Source: Pseudomonadota bacterium
GTDB taxonomy: Bacteria > Myxococcota > Myxococcia > Myxococcales > Vulgatibacteraceae
NCBI GenBank assembly: GCA_023436385.1
Contig: JAEZJH010000364.1
Coordinates: 1-5,180 of the forward strand
Length of the DNA stretch: 5,180 nt
Direction: 5' to 3'
Positions 1 through 5,133 of this stretch are shown in pieces; the first letter of the stretch is position 1; the number at the start of each line of letters is the position of its first letter. Under the pieces are notes generated by a model that was given only the letters and a program-made list of their open reading frames with translations, did no database searches and had not been told where the DNA came from. A program made the position numbers and the translations under genes.

Positions 1-1
1 G

Positions 2-1594
2 TCTTCGTTCCTGCGTCCGCGCCTCGCCGATCTCCCCGACCCGAGCCTCCTCCGTGGCCTCGACGCCGCCGTCGCGCGGCTGTGCCGGGCGATCGAGGGC
101 GGCGAGCGGATCTGCTGCTACGGCGACTACGACGTCGACGGTGTCACCTCCACCGCGCTCCTGGTCTCGTTCCTCCGGGCGGTGGGCGCCCGCGTCGAGT
201 GGTACGTGCCGAGCCGGATCGACGAGGGCTACGGCCTGAACCTCCCGGCGGTGGAGCGGATCGCCGGCGGCGGGGGGCCGGGCGGCCCGGGCCTGCTGGT
301 CGCCCTCGACTGCGGGGTCACCGCGGCGGCGGAGGTGGAGCGGGCCACGGCGCTGGGGATGGAGGTGGTGATCGTCGATCACCACACCGTGCCCGCCGAA
401 CTCCCCCGGGCGACGGCGATCCTCAACCCGTGGCAGCCGGGCTGCGACTATCCGACCAAGCACCTGGCGGCGGTGGGCCTCGCCTTCCTCCTCGCCACCG
501 GGCTCCGGCGCGAGCTTCGGGCCCGGGGCCGCTTCGCCTCCCGCCCCCAGCCCGACCTGCGGGACTACCTCGACCTGGTGGCCCTGGGCACGGTGGCCGA
601 CGTGGTGCCGCTCACCGGGGTGAACCGGATCCTGGTGAAGGCGGGGCTCCCGGTGATCGGCCGGGCGAACCGGCCGGGCCTCCGGGCGCTGAAGCGCGTC
701 GCCGGGATCGAGGCGGGAGCGCCGGTGACCGCAGGGCAGGTGGGCTTCCGCCTGGCGCCCCGGATCAACGCTGCCGGTCGCCTCGGCGACGCCTCCCGGG
801 CCGTGGAGCTGTTCCTCGCGGAGGACGGGACCCGGACCGAGGCCCTCGCCGCCGAGCTCGACCGGGCCAACGCCGAGCGCCAGGCGATCGAGCGCGAGGT
901 CCTCGCCTGCGCCCTCGACGTCGCGACGCGGCGGCCCGAGGTCCGGGGCCTGGTCCTCGACGGCGTCGGTTGGCACCCGGGCGTGGTGGGGATCGTCGCC
1001 TCCCGGGTCGTCGAGCGGCTCCACCGGCCGGCGATCGTCGTCGGCGTCGACGGGGCCAGCGGCGTGGGGAAGGGCAGCGGCCGCTCGATCGAGGGCTTCC
1101 ACCTCCACGAGGCGATCGCCGCCTGCGCGGGTCACCTACTCCGGTTCGGCGGTCACCGCCACGCCGCCGGGATCACCGTGGAGCGGGAGCGTCTCCCGGC
1201 CTTCCGGGAGGCCTTCGAGCGGGAGGCGGCGGCGCGGCTCGGGCCGGAGGACCTCGTTCCCCACTGCCGGATCGACGCGGCGGTCGATACCGAGCAGGTC
1301 GACTTCGCCCTCGCGGAGGCGCTGGAGCTGCTCGGGCCGTTCGGCGCGGGCAATCCGGAGCCGACGCTGGCGCTCCGGGGGATGCGGGCCCGGCCGCGGA
1401 CGGTCGGGGCCGGAGGGGATCACCTGAAGCTGGCGCTCGACGAGGCGCCGCTGCTCGATGCCATCGGCTTCGGGATGGGGAACCTCGCGGCGGGACTGCC
1501 GGCGCGGGTGGACCTCGCGTTTCAGCTGGGGGTCGATGAGTACCGGGGGGAGCGGCGGCTCAAGCTCAAGCTGAAGGATGTGAGGCCGGCTTGA
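2..1594 (+). CDS. recJ: Single-stranded-DNA-specific exonuclease RecJ, 5'-truncated by the window edge
   Basis: RecJ degrades single-stranded DNA 5' to 3' with a divalent metal (usually Mn2+) and acts in the cytoplasm in RecFOR recombination, mismatch repair and base-excision repair. The frame is open from base 2 to a TGA at 1592-1594 and gives 530 residues. DHH-domain motifs are all visible: YGDYDVDG (fragment residues 40-47), the LDCG aspartate (about 103), DHH (126-128), DLVALGTVADVVPL (191-204) and RINAAGRL (254-261). The DHHA1 part shows GWHPGVVGIVASR (323-335), GSGRS...GFHL (358-368) and GGHRHAAG (383-390). GPFGAGNPEP (445-454) leads into the C-terminal OB-like domain, ending LKLKLKDVRPA. 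Bacterial RecJ is usually about 560-580 residues, so some 30-50 N-terminal residues lie outside the window. A GTG at 182 is not the start, because it would remove the first metal motif. No catalytic residue appears missing. The next plus-strand gene is over 2 kb away, so nothing follows it closely in an operon. Confidence 0.97.
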   Translation, partial: SSFLRPRLADLPDPSLLRGLDAAVARLCRAIEGGERICCYGDYDVDGVTSTALLVSFLRAVGARVEWYVPSRIDEGYGLNLPAVERIAGGGGPGGPGLLVALDCGVTAAAEVERATALGMEVVIVDHHTVPAELPRATAILNPWQPGCDYPTKHLAAVGLAFLLATGLRRELRARGRFASRPQPDLRDYLDLVALGTVADVVPLTGVNRILVKAGLPVIGRANRPGLRALKRVAGIEAGAPVTAGQVGFRLAPRINAAGRLGDASRAVELFLAEDGTRTEALAAELDRANAERQAIEREVLACALDVATRRPEVRGLVLDGVGWHPGVVGIVASRVVERLHRPAIVVGVDGASGVGKGSGRSIEGFHLHEAIAACAGHLLRFGGHRHAAGITVERERLPAFREAFEREAAARLGPEDLVPHCRIDAAVDTEQVDFALAEALELLGPFGAGNPEPTLALRGMRARPRTVGAGGDHLKLALDEAPLLDAIGFGMGNLAAGLPARVDLAFQLGVDEYRGERRLKLKLKDVRPA

Positions 1595-1600
1595 GCGTGG

Positions 1601-1753
1601 GGGCCTTGGGGGATTCGGTTGTTGGTACGGGTTCGACCTTGACTGCGCCTAGGTTGGCTGGCGCAACGATCGGACCTGGGCTGCCGCAGACGGGCGGCGG
1701 GGCCTTGGCGGACGTTGGCTTGGCTGGTGAAGCGGTAGGGCCTTGGCTGGCGC
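1601..1753 (+). repeat. TTGG-rich non-coding stretch with short direct repeats
   Basis: Just after recJ the composition changes: the plus strand becomes G/T-rich and loses the strong G/C third-position pattern of the genes. GGGCCTTGG occurs at 1601-1609, 1700-1708 and 1738-1746. TTGGCTGG occurs at 1654-1661, 1720-1727 and 1743-1750, and the first and last of these extend to the 11-base TTGGCTGGCGC (1654-1664 and 1743-1753). The repeats are irregularly spaced, so this is not a simple tandem array. The last copy runs into the stem-loop repeat described next. A TTG-initiated frame crosses the region, but its codon use is unlike the genes here. Function is unknown; it may be the left part of a dispersed intergenic element. 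Confidence 0.55.
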
Positions 1754-1780
1754 TACCGGCAGAGGCGTTGGGGCGTTCAC

Positions 1781-1807
1781 GGAAACCTGCCCTTCGGTCA
1801 GGTTTCC
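1781..1807. other. Hairpin 1: perfect 9-bp stem with UUCG-type apex
   Basis: GGAAACCTG (1781-1789) is the exact reverse complement of CAGGTTTCC (1799-1807), with the 9-base loop CCCTTCGGT between them. Inside the loop C(TTCG)G could form a stable UUCG tetraloop on the plus-strand RNA. It lies 186 bases after the recJ stop. No run of T follows on either strand, so it does not look like an ordinary intrinsic terminator. It may still protect or end the 3' end of the recJ transcript. Confidence 0.75.
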
Positions 1808-1822
1808 GCAAGTCAAAGAATG

Positions 1823-1851
1823 GTGAAAAGCTGCCTTCGTCAGCTGTTCAC
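1823..1851. other. Hairpin 2: 10-bp interrupted stem overlapping the YHS gene stop
   Basis: GTGAA (1823-1827) pairs with TTCAC (1847-1851) and AGCTG (1829-1833) pairs with CAGCT (1841-1845), with an A/G mismatch at 1828/1846 and the loop CCTTCGT. Read on the minus strand, the inner stem is followed by only four T (complement of 1826-1829). It could therefore be a weak terminator for the minus-strand YHS gene, whose stop codon (1848-1850) lies in the stem. Confidence 0.55.
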
Positions 1852-2051
1852 GCCATCCCCCACCTCACCCTCCCGCGGGAAAGGAGCGCGCCGACGCGGG
1901 CCAGCTCGTGGAGCCGGAGGCGCTCGGCCTCCCGCTCGAAGCTCGCCTTGCACTTCGACGAGCAGAAGTAATACCGGCGCCGCTTGTACTCCATGTGATG
2001 AGGGCTCGCGCCCGTGGAGATCGGTCTGCCGCAGATCGGGTCGTAGAGCAT
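1848..2051 (-). CDS. Small YHS-domain protein (putative metal-binding)
   Basis: This is a 67-residue cytoplasmic protein with no signal peptide or membrane segment. The first 45 residues match the YHS signature: YDPICG (residues 3-8), then YYFCSSKC (27-34), KASFE (35-39) and an acidic/basic helix. Cys7, Cys30 and Cys34 are the likely metal ligands. Such domains occur alone or fused to copper ATPases and oxygenases and are thought to bind metal ions; substrate and partner are unknown here. The ATG at 2049-2051 is chosen because the YHS motif begins immediately and a full AGGAGG (2062-2067) lies 10 bases upstream. The frame stays open upstream to about 2423, but that extension is low-complexity Gly/Arg/Pro. 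The last 16 or so residues (LARVGALLSRG onward) are not part of the domain and are encoded by sequence that appears to belong to the neighbouring repeat. The gene stands alone, convergent with recJ. Confidence 0.82.
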   Translation of the reverse strand: MLYDPICGRPISTGASPHHMEYKRRRYYFCSSKCKASFEREAERLRLHELARVGALLSRGRVRWGMA

Positions 2052-2061
2052 CCCTGCACCC

Positions 2062-2067
2062 CCTCCT
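2062..2067 (-). promoter_or_regulatory. Ribosome binding site of the YHS gene
   Basis: The minus strand reads AGGAGG, a full Shine-Dalgarno core, 10 bases before the ATG at 2051. It supports the short 67-residue form over any upstream start in the same open frame. Confidence 0.6.
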
Positions 2068-2275
2068 CGCCGCCCCCCAACGCCACCTTCCGGACCCGGT
2101 GCCGGCTTCACCACCACGCCGCCCGGCCACCCTTCGCCGGCCCCGGATTCGGCCACGCCGCCAACGCCACCCCGGGCGACTCGCGCCGCCCGCGGAGTGC
2201 TGCTGCAAGGCGGGCGCCACCGGCCGGCGGAGGCCGGCGGGCGAAGGCGCGGCCGCCCGTTCCTGCGCACGCGGC

Positions 2276-2300
2276 GGCCACGGTCGGGGCGACCGGTGCC
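2276..2300. other. Stem-loop in the gene-free interval
   Basis: CGGTCG (2281-2286) pairs with CGACCG (2290-2295) around the loop GGG. After a two-base mismatch, GGC (2276-2278) pairs with GCC (2298-2300). It lies about 200 bases after the stop of the exported-protein gene, without a following T run. In DNA this GC-rich a stem of this size can arise by chance. Confidence 0.3.
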
Positions 2301-2500
2301 CGCGGTGGGAACTCGCTGCCCGCGAGAGGAGAGCGCGGCGCTCACGGAACGGCAGGTGTGCCGGAGGGTTCGACCCCTGGAGGTCCTGCCGACAGCTCGC
2401 GAAGCGCCGCCGGACGCGGACACGTGCCGCTCGCGGCGGCGGCGCTAGAACCGCCGGCGGGCAGGGCTATCGGATTTGCGGGAGTGGCACCGGCGCGCCC

Positions 2501-2938
2501 TTACGTTCCTTCCGGTTCCCCGGAAACCTCGTCCACCCGGACACCCAGCGAGCGAGCGTCCACCGGCGGATCGTCCCCGGAACCTACGGCGGCCAGCGTG
2601 TACAGCACCTCGCCGGCCTCCGCGGTGCCGCAGGGGCCGACCTCGCAGTCGTCCACGAAGGAGGTCGCCTCGGGCGGAAGCTCCGCGAGGACGCGATCCC
2701 CCGCGGAGAGGACCAGCGCGCGGACGGGGCCGTCCACCGCCAGCGCGAACTCGAGGCGCGCTCGGGGCGCCACTGACCAGGACCCGTCGACGAGCGTGCC
2801 GGGCGGCTCCGCCCCCACGAGCCGGAACTCGACGACGGCCACCGCCCCGCCGTCTTCGGCGTCCGTCGACAGGTCACAGGCGACTGGCGATAGCGCCAAC
2901 AAGAACGCCGCTGCCTGCACACGGCCGAAGCTCGCCAC
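2501..2938 (-). CDS. Small exported protein, probable lipoprotein, function unknown
   Basis: The product has 145 residues. An N-terminal signal is visible: Arg6, a hydrophobic core (about residues 8-20, AAAFLLALSPVA) and Cys21 followed by Asp. Pro at -3 makes the lipobox (PVAC) imperfect, so lipidation is likely but not certain. The mature part, about 125 residues, alternates short hydrophobic strands (VAVVEFRLV, RLEFALAV, VRALVLSAG, EVLYTLAAV) as in a small beta-sandwich. It has a possible disulfide pair, Cys98 and Cys103, in DDCEVGPCG. I do not recognise a family. The start is GTG at 2936-2938, supported by GGGAGG (2944-2949) 5 bases upstream. Codons end almost always in G or C, which supports a real gene. 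It lies 63 bases downstream of the cupin gene on the same strand, so co-transcription is plausible. It could envelope-anchor a binding or structural domain; that is inference. Confidence 0.75.
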   Translation of the reverse strand: MASFGRVQAAAFLLALSPVACDLSTDAEDGGAVAVVEFRLVGAEPPGTLVDGSWSVAPRARLEFALAVDGPVRALVLSAGDRVLAELPPEATSFVDDCEVGPCGTAEAGEVLYTLAAVGSGDDPPVDARSLGVRVDEVSGEPEGT

Positions 2939-2943
2939 CCGAT

Positions 2944-2949
2944 CCTCCC
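2944..2949 (-). promoter_or_regulatory. Ribosome binding site setting the GTG start of the exported protein
   Basis: The minus strand reads GGGAGG, then a 5-base spacer, then GTG at 2938. This start places the hydrophobic signal segment at the expected distance from the N-terminus. Confidence 0.65.
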
Positions 2950-2981
2950 GATCCGCCAGAGACGCGAGGTCGGGGATCCTG

Positions 2982-2998
2982 CGCCGGCGCGGCCGGCG
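2982..2998. other. Short inverted repeat in the cupin/exported-protein gap
   Basis: CGCCGG (2982-2987) and CCGGCG (2993-2998) are reverse complements around a 5-base loop, just after the cupin stop. No T run follows on the minus strand. It could be a mild attenuator or mRNA stabiliser between two co-transcribed genes, or chance in GC-rich DNA. Confidence 0.3.
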
Positions 2999-3001
2999 GG
3001 G

Positions 3002-3367
3002 TCAAGGCGCGGGCGTGGCCTCGACCACCACGGCCTCCTCGGTCTCGGTCTCCTCTGCCGGATAGGCGGGCGGACCGAAGACCTGGAACACGGTGGCGGG
3101 GCGCCGGCCCACGGCGCGGATCCGGTGCGGCGTGCCGGAGGGGATCACCACCACCTCGCCGGCCCGGAGCTCCTTGGACTCGTCGCCGATGTGCACCTCG
3201 ACGCGCCCCTCGACCACGTAGGTGACGTTGTCGGCCGTGGGGTGGCCCTCCGGGTTATTCGACGCCTGCCCGGCGGGAAGGGTCATCACCCCGAGCTGCG
3301 TGCGCTCCGTGGTGGCCACCACCCGGAAGCGCTCCCCCTTCTGCTGGTGGATGTCGATGCTCTTCAC
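3002..3367 (-). CDS. Single-domain cupin protein
   Basis: This is a 121-residue cytoplasmic protein with one cupin beta-barrel (about residues 13-98). Motif 1 is the segment NPEGHPTADNVTYVVEG (38-54), and motif 2 is GEVVVIPSGTPH (70-81) with the conserved Pro76, Gly78 and His81. In many relatives motif 1 has H-x-H; here the first His is Glu40, only His42 remains, and the later Glu/Gln position is Asn47. Metal binding may therefore be altered or absent. After the barrel comes an acidic tail, AEETETEEAVVVEATPAP. Cupins range from sugar isomerases and dioxygenases to small-molecule sensors, so no reaction can be assigned. The GTG start at 3365-3367 is preferred because AGGAGG (3373-3378) lies 5 bases upstream and the cupin begins soon after. 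An earlier start at 3445 would add 26 mostly Arg/Pro/Gly residues. It is first in a likely two-gene unit with the exported protein and divergent from the kinase. Confidence 0.88.
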   Translation of the reverse strand: MKSIDIHQQKGERFRVVATTERTQLGVMTLPAGQASNNPEGHPTADNVTYVVEGRVEVHIGDESKELRAGEVVVIPSGTPHRIRAVGRRPATVFQVFGPPAYPAEETETEEAVVVEATPAP

Positions 3368-3372
3368 CCGCA

Positions 3373-3378
3373 CCTCCT
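3373..3378 (-). promoter_or_regulatory. Ribosome binding site setting the GTG start of the cupin
   Basis: The minus strand reads AGGAGG with a 5-base spacer to GTG at 3367. It decides between this start and the upstream in-frame start at 3445. Confidence 0.7.
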
Positions 3379-3610
3379 CGCCGACCGCTCTTGCCGGACC
3401 ACGTCTCCGCGGCATCCGACGGACCCGACCCCGTCGCCGGCTCACCGCGAGCCTGAAGGGCGAAACCGACCGGGCCCGCCGATTCGCCGGGTCCCTTTCC
3501 GGCCGCCCATGCGACCCACCGTGCAGAAGCTAGCCATGGGACACCGGCGAGACAGGCGCGCCGCGGGGGCGACCCCGGCTTCCGGGGCACCCGGCGACGC
3601 TCGATCGCCC

Positions 3611-3646
3611 CGGAGCGCCCGCATCTCCCGGAGATCGGACGCTCCG
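3611..3646. promoter_or_regulatory. Nested inverted repeat upstream of the kinase gene
   Basis: An outer 7-base arm, CGGAGCG (3611-3617), pairs with CGCTCCG (3640-3646). Inside it the 13-base palindrome ATCTCC-C-GGAGAT (3623-3635) is perfect around a single central base. As DNA it looks like a symmetrical regulator site; as RNA it would fold as a two-part hairpin with an asymmetric internal loop. It ends 95 bases before the kinase ATG and lies about 240 bases upstream of the cupin start, so it could control either gene. Which form acts, if any, cannot be told from sequence. Confidence 0.45.
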
Positions 3647-3741
3647 AGCCCACCCGGGGACTGCCGCCGACGTGCTCCCTCTCTTAGGGTGCCGCCCCTC
3701 GACGTGGTTCGCACCTTCTTGCCGCACGCCCCTCGAGGTTC

Positions 3742-5124
3742 ATGTTCCCGCTCGTCGACGGCCCCCCGAACGCCACCGACCCCGCCGACGGGGCCCGGGA
3801 ACGGCTCGCCTTCCTCGCCGAGGCGAGCCGCCTCCTCGCCTCGTCCCTGGACATCGGGGAGACCCTGGCAGCCGTGGCCTGGCTGGCGGTGCCGAGGATC
3901 GCCGACTGGTGTTCGGTCGAGCTGGTCGACGAGGGTGTCGTCCGCCCGGAGCCCGCGGCCCTCGCCCACGTTGATCCGGGCAAGGTGGCGCTGGGCCGGG
4001 AGCTGCGGCGGCAGTACCCGATTCTGAGCGAGACGAACCATGGCGTGGCCCGGGTGATCCGGACCGGCCTTCCGGAGCTGGTCCCGGAGCTGGACCCGGA
4101 GCGGCTCGCCGCCTCGGCCTCCTCGGACGAGCATCTCCGGACCCTCGAGACCTTCGGCCTCCGCTCCGTGATGCTGGTCCCGCTCGCCGCCCGGAACCGC
4201 ATCCTCGGCGTGCTCACCCTGGTTGCCGCGGAGTCCGGGCGGCGGTTCGGCGAGGAGGACCTCGCCTTCGCCATGGAGCTGGCCGGGCGGGCCGCAGTGG
4301 CGATCGACAACGCCCGCCTCCACGGCGCCGAGGCCGAGGCCCGGCGGCACGCGGAGCGCGTGGCGGCGGAGCTCGAGGAGACCACCCGGCGGCTCGAGGC
4401 GGTGGCGGCCGAGAACGCCCGGCTACTCGCCGCGGCCCGAGCGGCGCTCGCGGCCCGCGACGACCTCCTCGCGGTGGTCTCCCACGACCTCCGGAACCCG
4501 CTGGGCGCCATCGTCCTCAACGCGTCGGTGCTCGAGGGGCTCCTGCGCCCCGACACCAACCCGAAAGCCTTCCGGCAGCTGCGCCTGGTGCAGCGCTCCG
4601 CCCAGCGGATGAACCGCCTCCTGGGAGTGTTCCTCGACGCGGAGCGGATCGAGGCCGGCGTCTTCGACTTCGAGCCGGCCCCGGAGTCGGCCGACCGCCT
4701 GGTGACCGAGGCGGTGGAGGCGATGGTCGATCTCGCCGAGGTCCGGGCCATCGATCTCGTCGCCGAGCCCGATGACGACGTGGGGCCGGTCCGCTGCGAT
4801 CGGGAGCGGATCCTCCAGGTCTTCTCGAACCTGATCGCCAACGCCCTCCGGTTCTCGCCGGCCGGGGCCACGGTGAACGTCGGCTGCGCCCGGCAGGCGA
4901 CGGGGGTGCGGTTCTGGGTCCGGGATCGGGGGCCGGGCGTGCCGCCCGAAATCCAAGAACGAATCTTCGAGCGGCACTTCCAGGGCGTGCGGGGGAGCGG
5001 CTCCGGGGTGGGGCTCGGCCTCTACATCGCCCGGGGAATCGTCGACTCCCACGGCGGACGGATCTGGTGCGAGCCGGCGGAAGGGGGCGGGGCGTCGTTC
5101 GTCTTTATTCTGCCGGGAGCGTAG
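3742..5124 (+). CDS. GAF-domain sensor histidine kinase
   Basis: This complete 460-residue cytoplasmic protein has no transmembrane segment or signal peptide. A GAF sensor domain (about residues 20-190; RLAFLAEASRLLASSLD at its start, LGVLTLVAAESGRRF near its end) is followed by an Ala/Glu/Arg-rich coiled-coil linker (about 195-240). The HisKA dimerisation helix carries the phospho-acceptor His248 in VVSHDLRNPLGAI. The HATPase domain has an N-box (FSNLIANALRFSP, 361-373), G1 (DRGPGV, 395-400), F-box (RIFERHF, 407-413) and G2 (GSGVGLGL, 420-427), all intact, so an active autokinase is expected. The GAF ligand cannot be predicted. No receiver or output domain is fused and no response regulator is in the window; a partner may lie outside it. 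ATG 3742 is the only plausible start: a TAG lies in frame at 3685-3687. The Shine-Dalgarno is weak, GAGG only 3 bases before the ATG, suggesting modest translation. It is followed after 9 bases by repeat copy B. Confidence 0.95.
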   Translation: MFPLVDGPPNATDPADGARERLAFLAEASRLLASSLDIGETLAAVAWLAVPRIADWCSVELVDEGVVRPEPAALAHVDPGKVALGRELRRQYPILSETNHGVARVIRTGLPELVPELDPERLAASASSDEHLRTLETFGLRSVMLVPLAARNRILGVLTLVAAESGRRFGEEDLAFAMELAGRAAVAIDNARLHGAEAEARRHAERVAAELEETTRRLEAVAAENARLLAAARAALAARDDLLAVVSHDLRNPLGAIVLNASVLEGLLRPDTNPKAFRQLRLVQRSAQRMNRLLGVFLDAERIEAGVFDFEPAPESADRLVTEAVEAMVDLAEVRAIDLVAEPDDDVGPVRCDRERILQVFSNLIANALRFSPAGATVNVGCARQATGVRFWVRDRGPGVPPEIQERIFERHFQGVRGSGSGVGLGLYIARGIVDSHGGRIWCEPAEGGGASFVFILPGA

Positions 5125-5133
5125 GTTCCCCGC

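Larger units (their letters stand above)
1745..1851. repeat. Stem-loop repeat element, copy A (two adjacent hairpins)
   Basis: The left part, 1745-1792, matches 5134-5180 at 39 of 48 aligned columns by eye, including one single-base gap. The shared blocks are CGCTACCGG, AGGCGT, GGGGCGTTCAC and CCTGCCC. To the right are two stem-loops separated by about 15 bases. Hairpin 1 pairs 1781-1789 with 1799-1807. Hairpin 2 pairs 1823-1833 with 1841-1851 with one mismatch. Both carry a similar apex, CTGCC(C)TTCG(G)TCAG. GTTCAC appears before hairpin 1 (1775-1780) and again inside the 3' arm of hairpin 2 (1846-1851). This resembles REP-like or other structured intergenic repeats; the family is not recognised. 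No transposase is nearby. Confidence 0.7.
2052..2500. other. Gene-free GC-rich interval between two minus-strand genes
   Basis: I see no gene here. Open frames exist on both strands, but their translations are Arg/Pro/Gly/Ala-rich without a recognisable motif or credible start. Visible structure includes a stem-loop at 2276-2300 (inner 6-bp stem CGGTCG/CGACCG with a GGG loop, extended by three more pairs after a two-base mismatch). There is also a perfect 10-base palindrome CCGCCGGCGG (2451-2460) and CCAACGCCACC near 2078 and again near 2160. It probably holds the 3' untranslated region of the exported-protein gene and the promoter of the YHS gene, but no promoter boxes stand out. Confidence 0.5.
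3368..3741. other. Divergent intergenic region between cupin and kinase genes
   Basis: This 374-base stretch lies between outward-facing starts and should contain promoters for both sides. No clear -35/-10 pair could be picked in such GC-rich sequence. Several inverted repeats are visible: CGACGG/CCGTCG (3417-3422 and 3431-3436), CCCCGG/CCGGGG around CTT (3573-3587), and the larger nested repeat at 3611-3646. Open frames across it have no recognisable product. An in-frame TAG at 3685-3687 blocks any upstream extension of the kinase gene. Confidence 0.55.

Noticed and set aside
82..1539. 485-codon open frame in another plus frame inside recJ.
   Set aside because: Arg/Gly/Pro-rich product typical of an off-frame reading of high-GC DNA; the RecJ frame has all family motifs.
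1781..1807. Hairpin 1 as the intrinsic terminator of recJ.
   Set aside because: There is no T run after the stem on either strand; kept only as a structured repeat.
1591..1971. Open plus-strand frame starting TTG and overlapping the recJ stop by 4 bases, which looks like translational coupling.
   Set aside because: Third positions are not G/C-biased as in the real genes, no protein motif appears, and it runs through both hairpins and antisense to the YHS gene.
2052..2423. Possible 124-residue N-terminal extension of the YHS protein.
   Set aside because: The extension is Gly/Arg/Pro-rich low complexity, whereas the ATG at 2051 has an AGGAGG upstream and the domain starts at residue 3.
2451..2460. 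Perfect palindrome CCGCCGGCGG as an operator.
   Set aside because: Palindromes made only of G and C are common by chance in this composition and it is not close to any start codon.
1908..3065. 385-codon plus-strand open frame across YHS, the gene-free interval and the exported protein.
   Set aside because: It is antisense to three supported genes, of low complexity, and lacks a ribosome site or known domain.
3368..3445. Longer cupin start adding 26 residues.
   Set aside because: The added residues are Arg/Pro-rich and the internal GTG has an ideal ribosome site.
3684..4871. 395-codon minus-strand open frame antisense to the kinase.
   Set aside because: Ser/Arg/Ala-rich shadow without motifs; the kinase frame carries every catalytic box.
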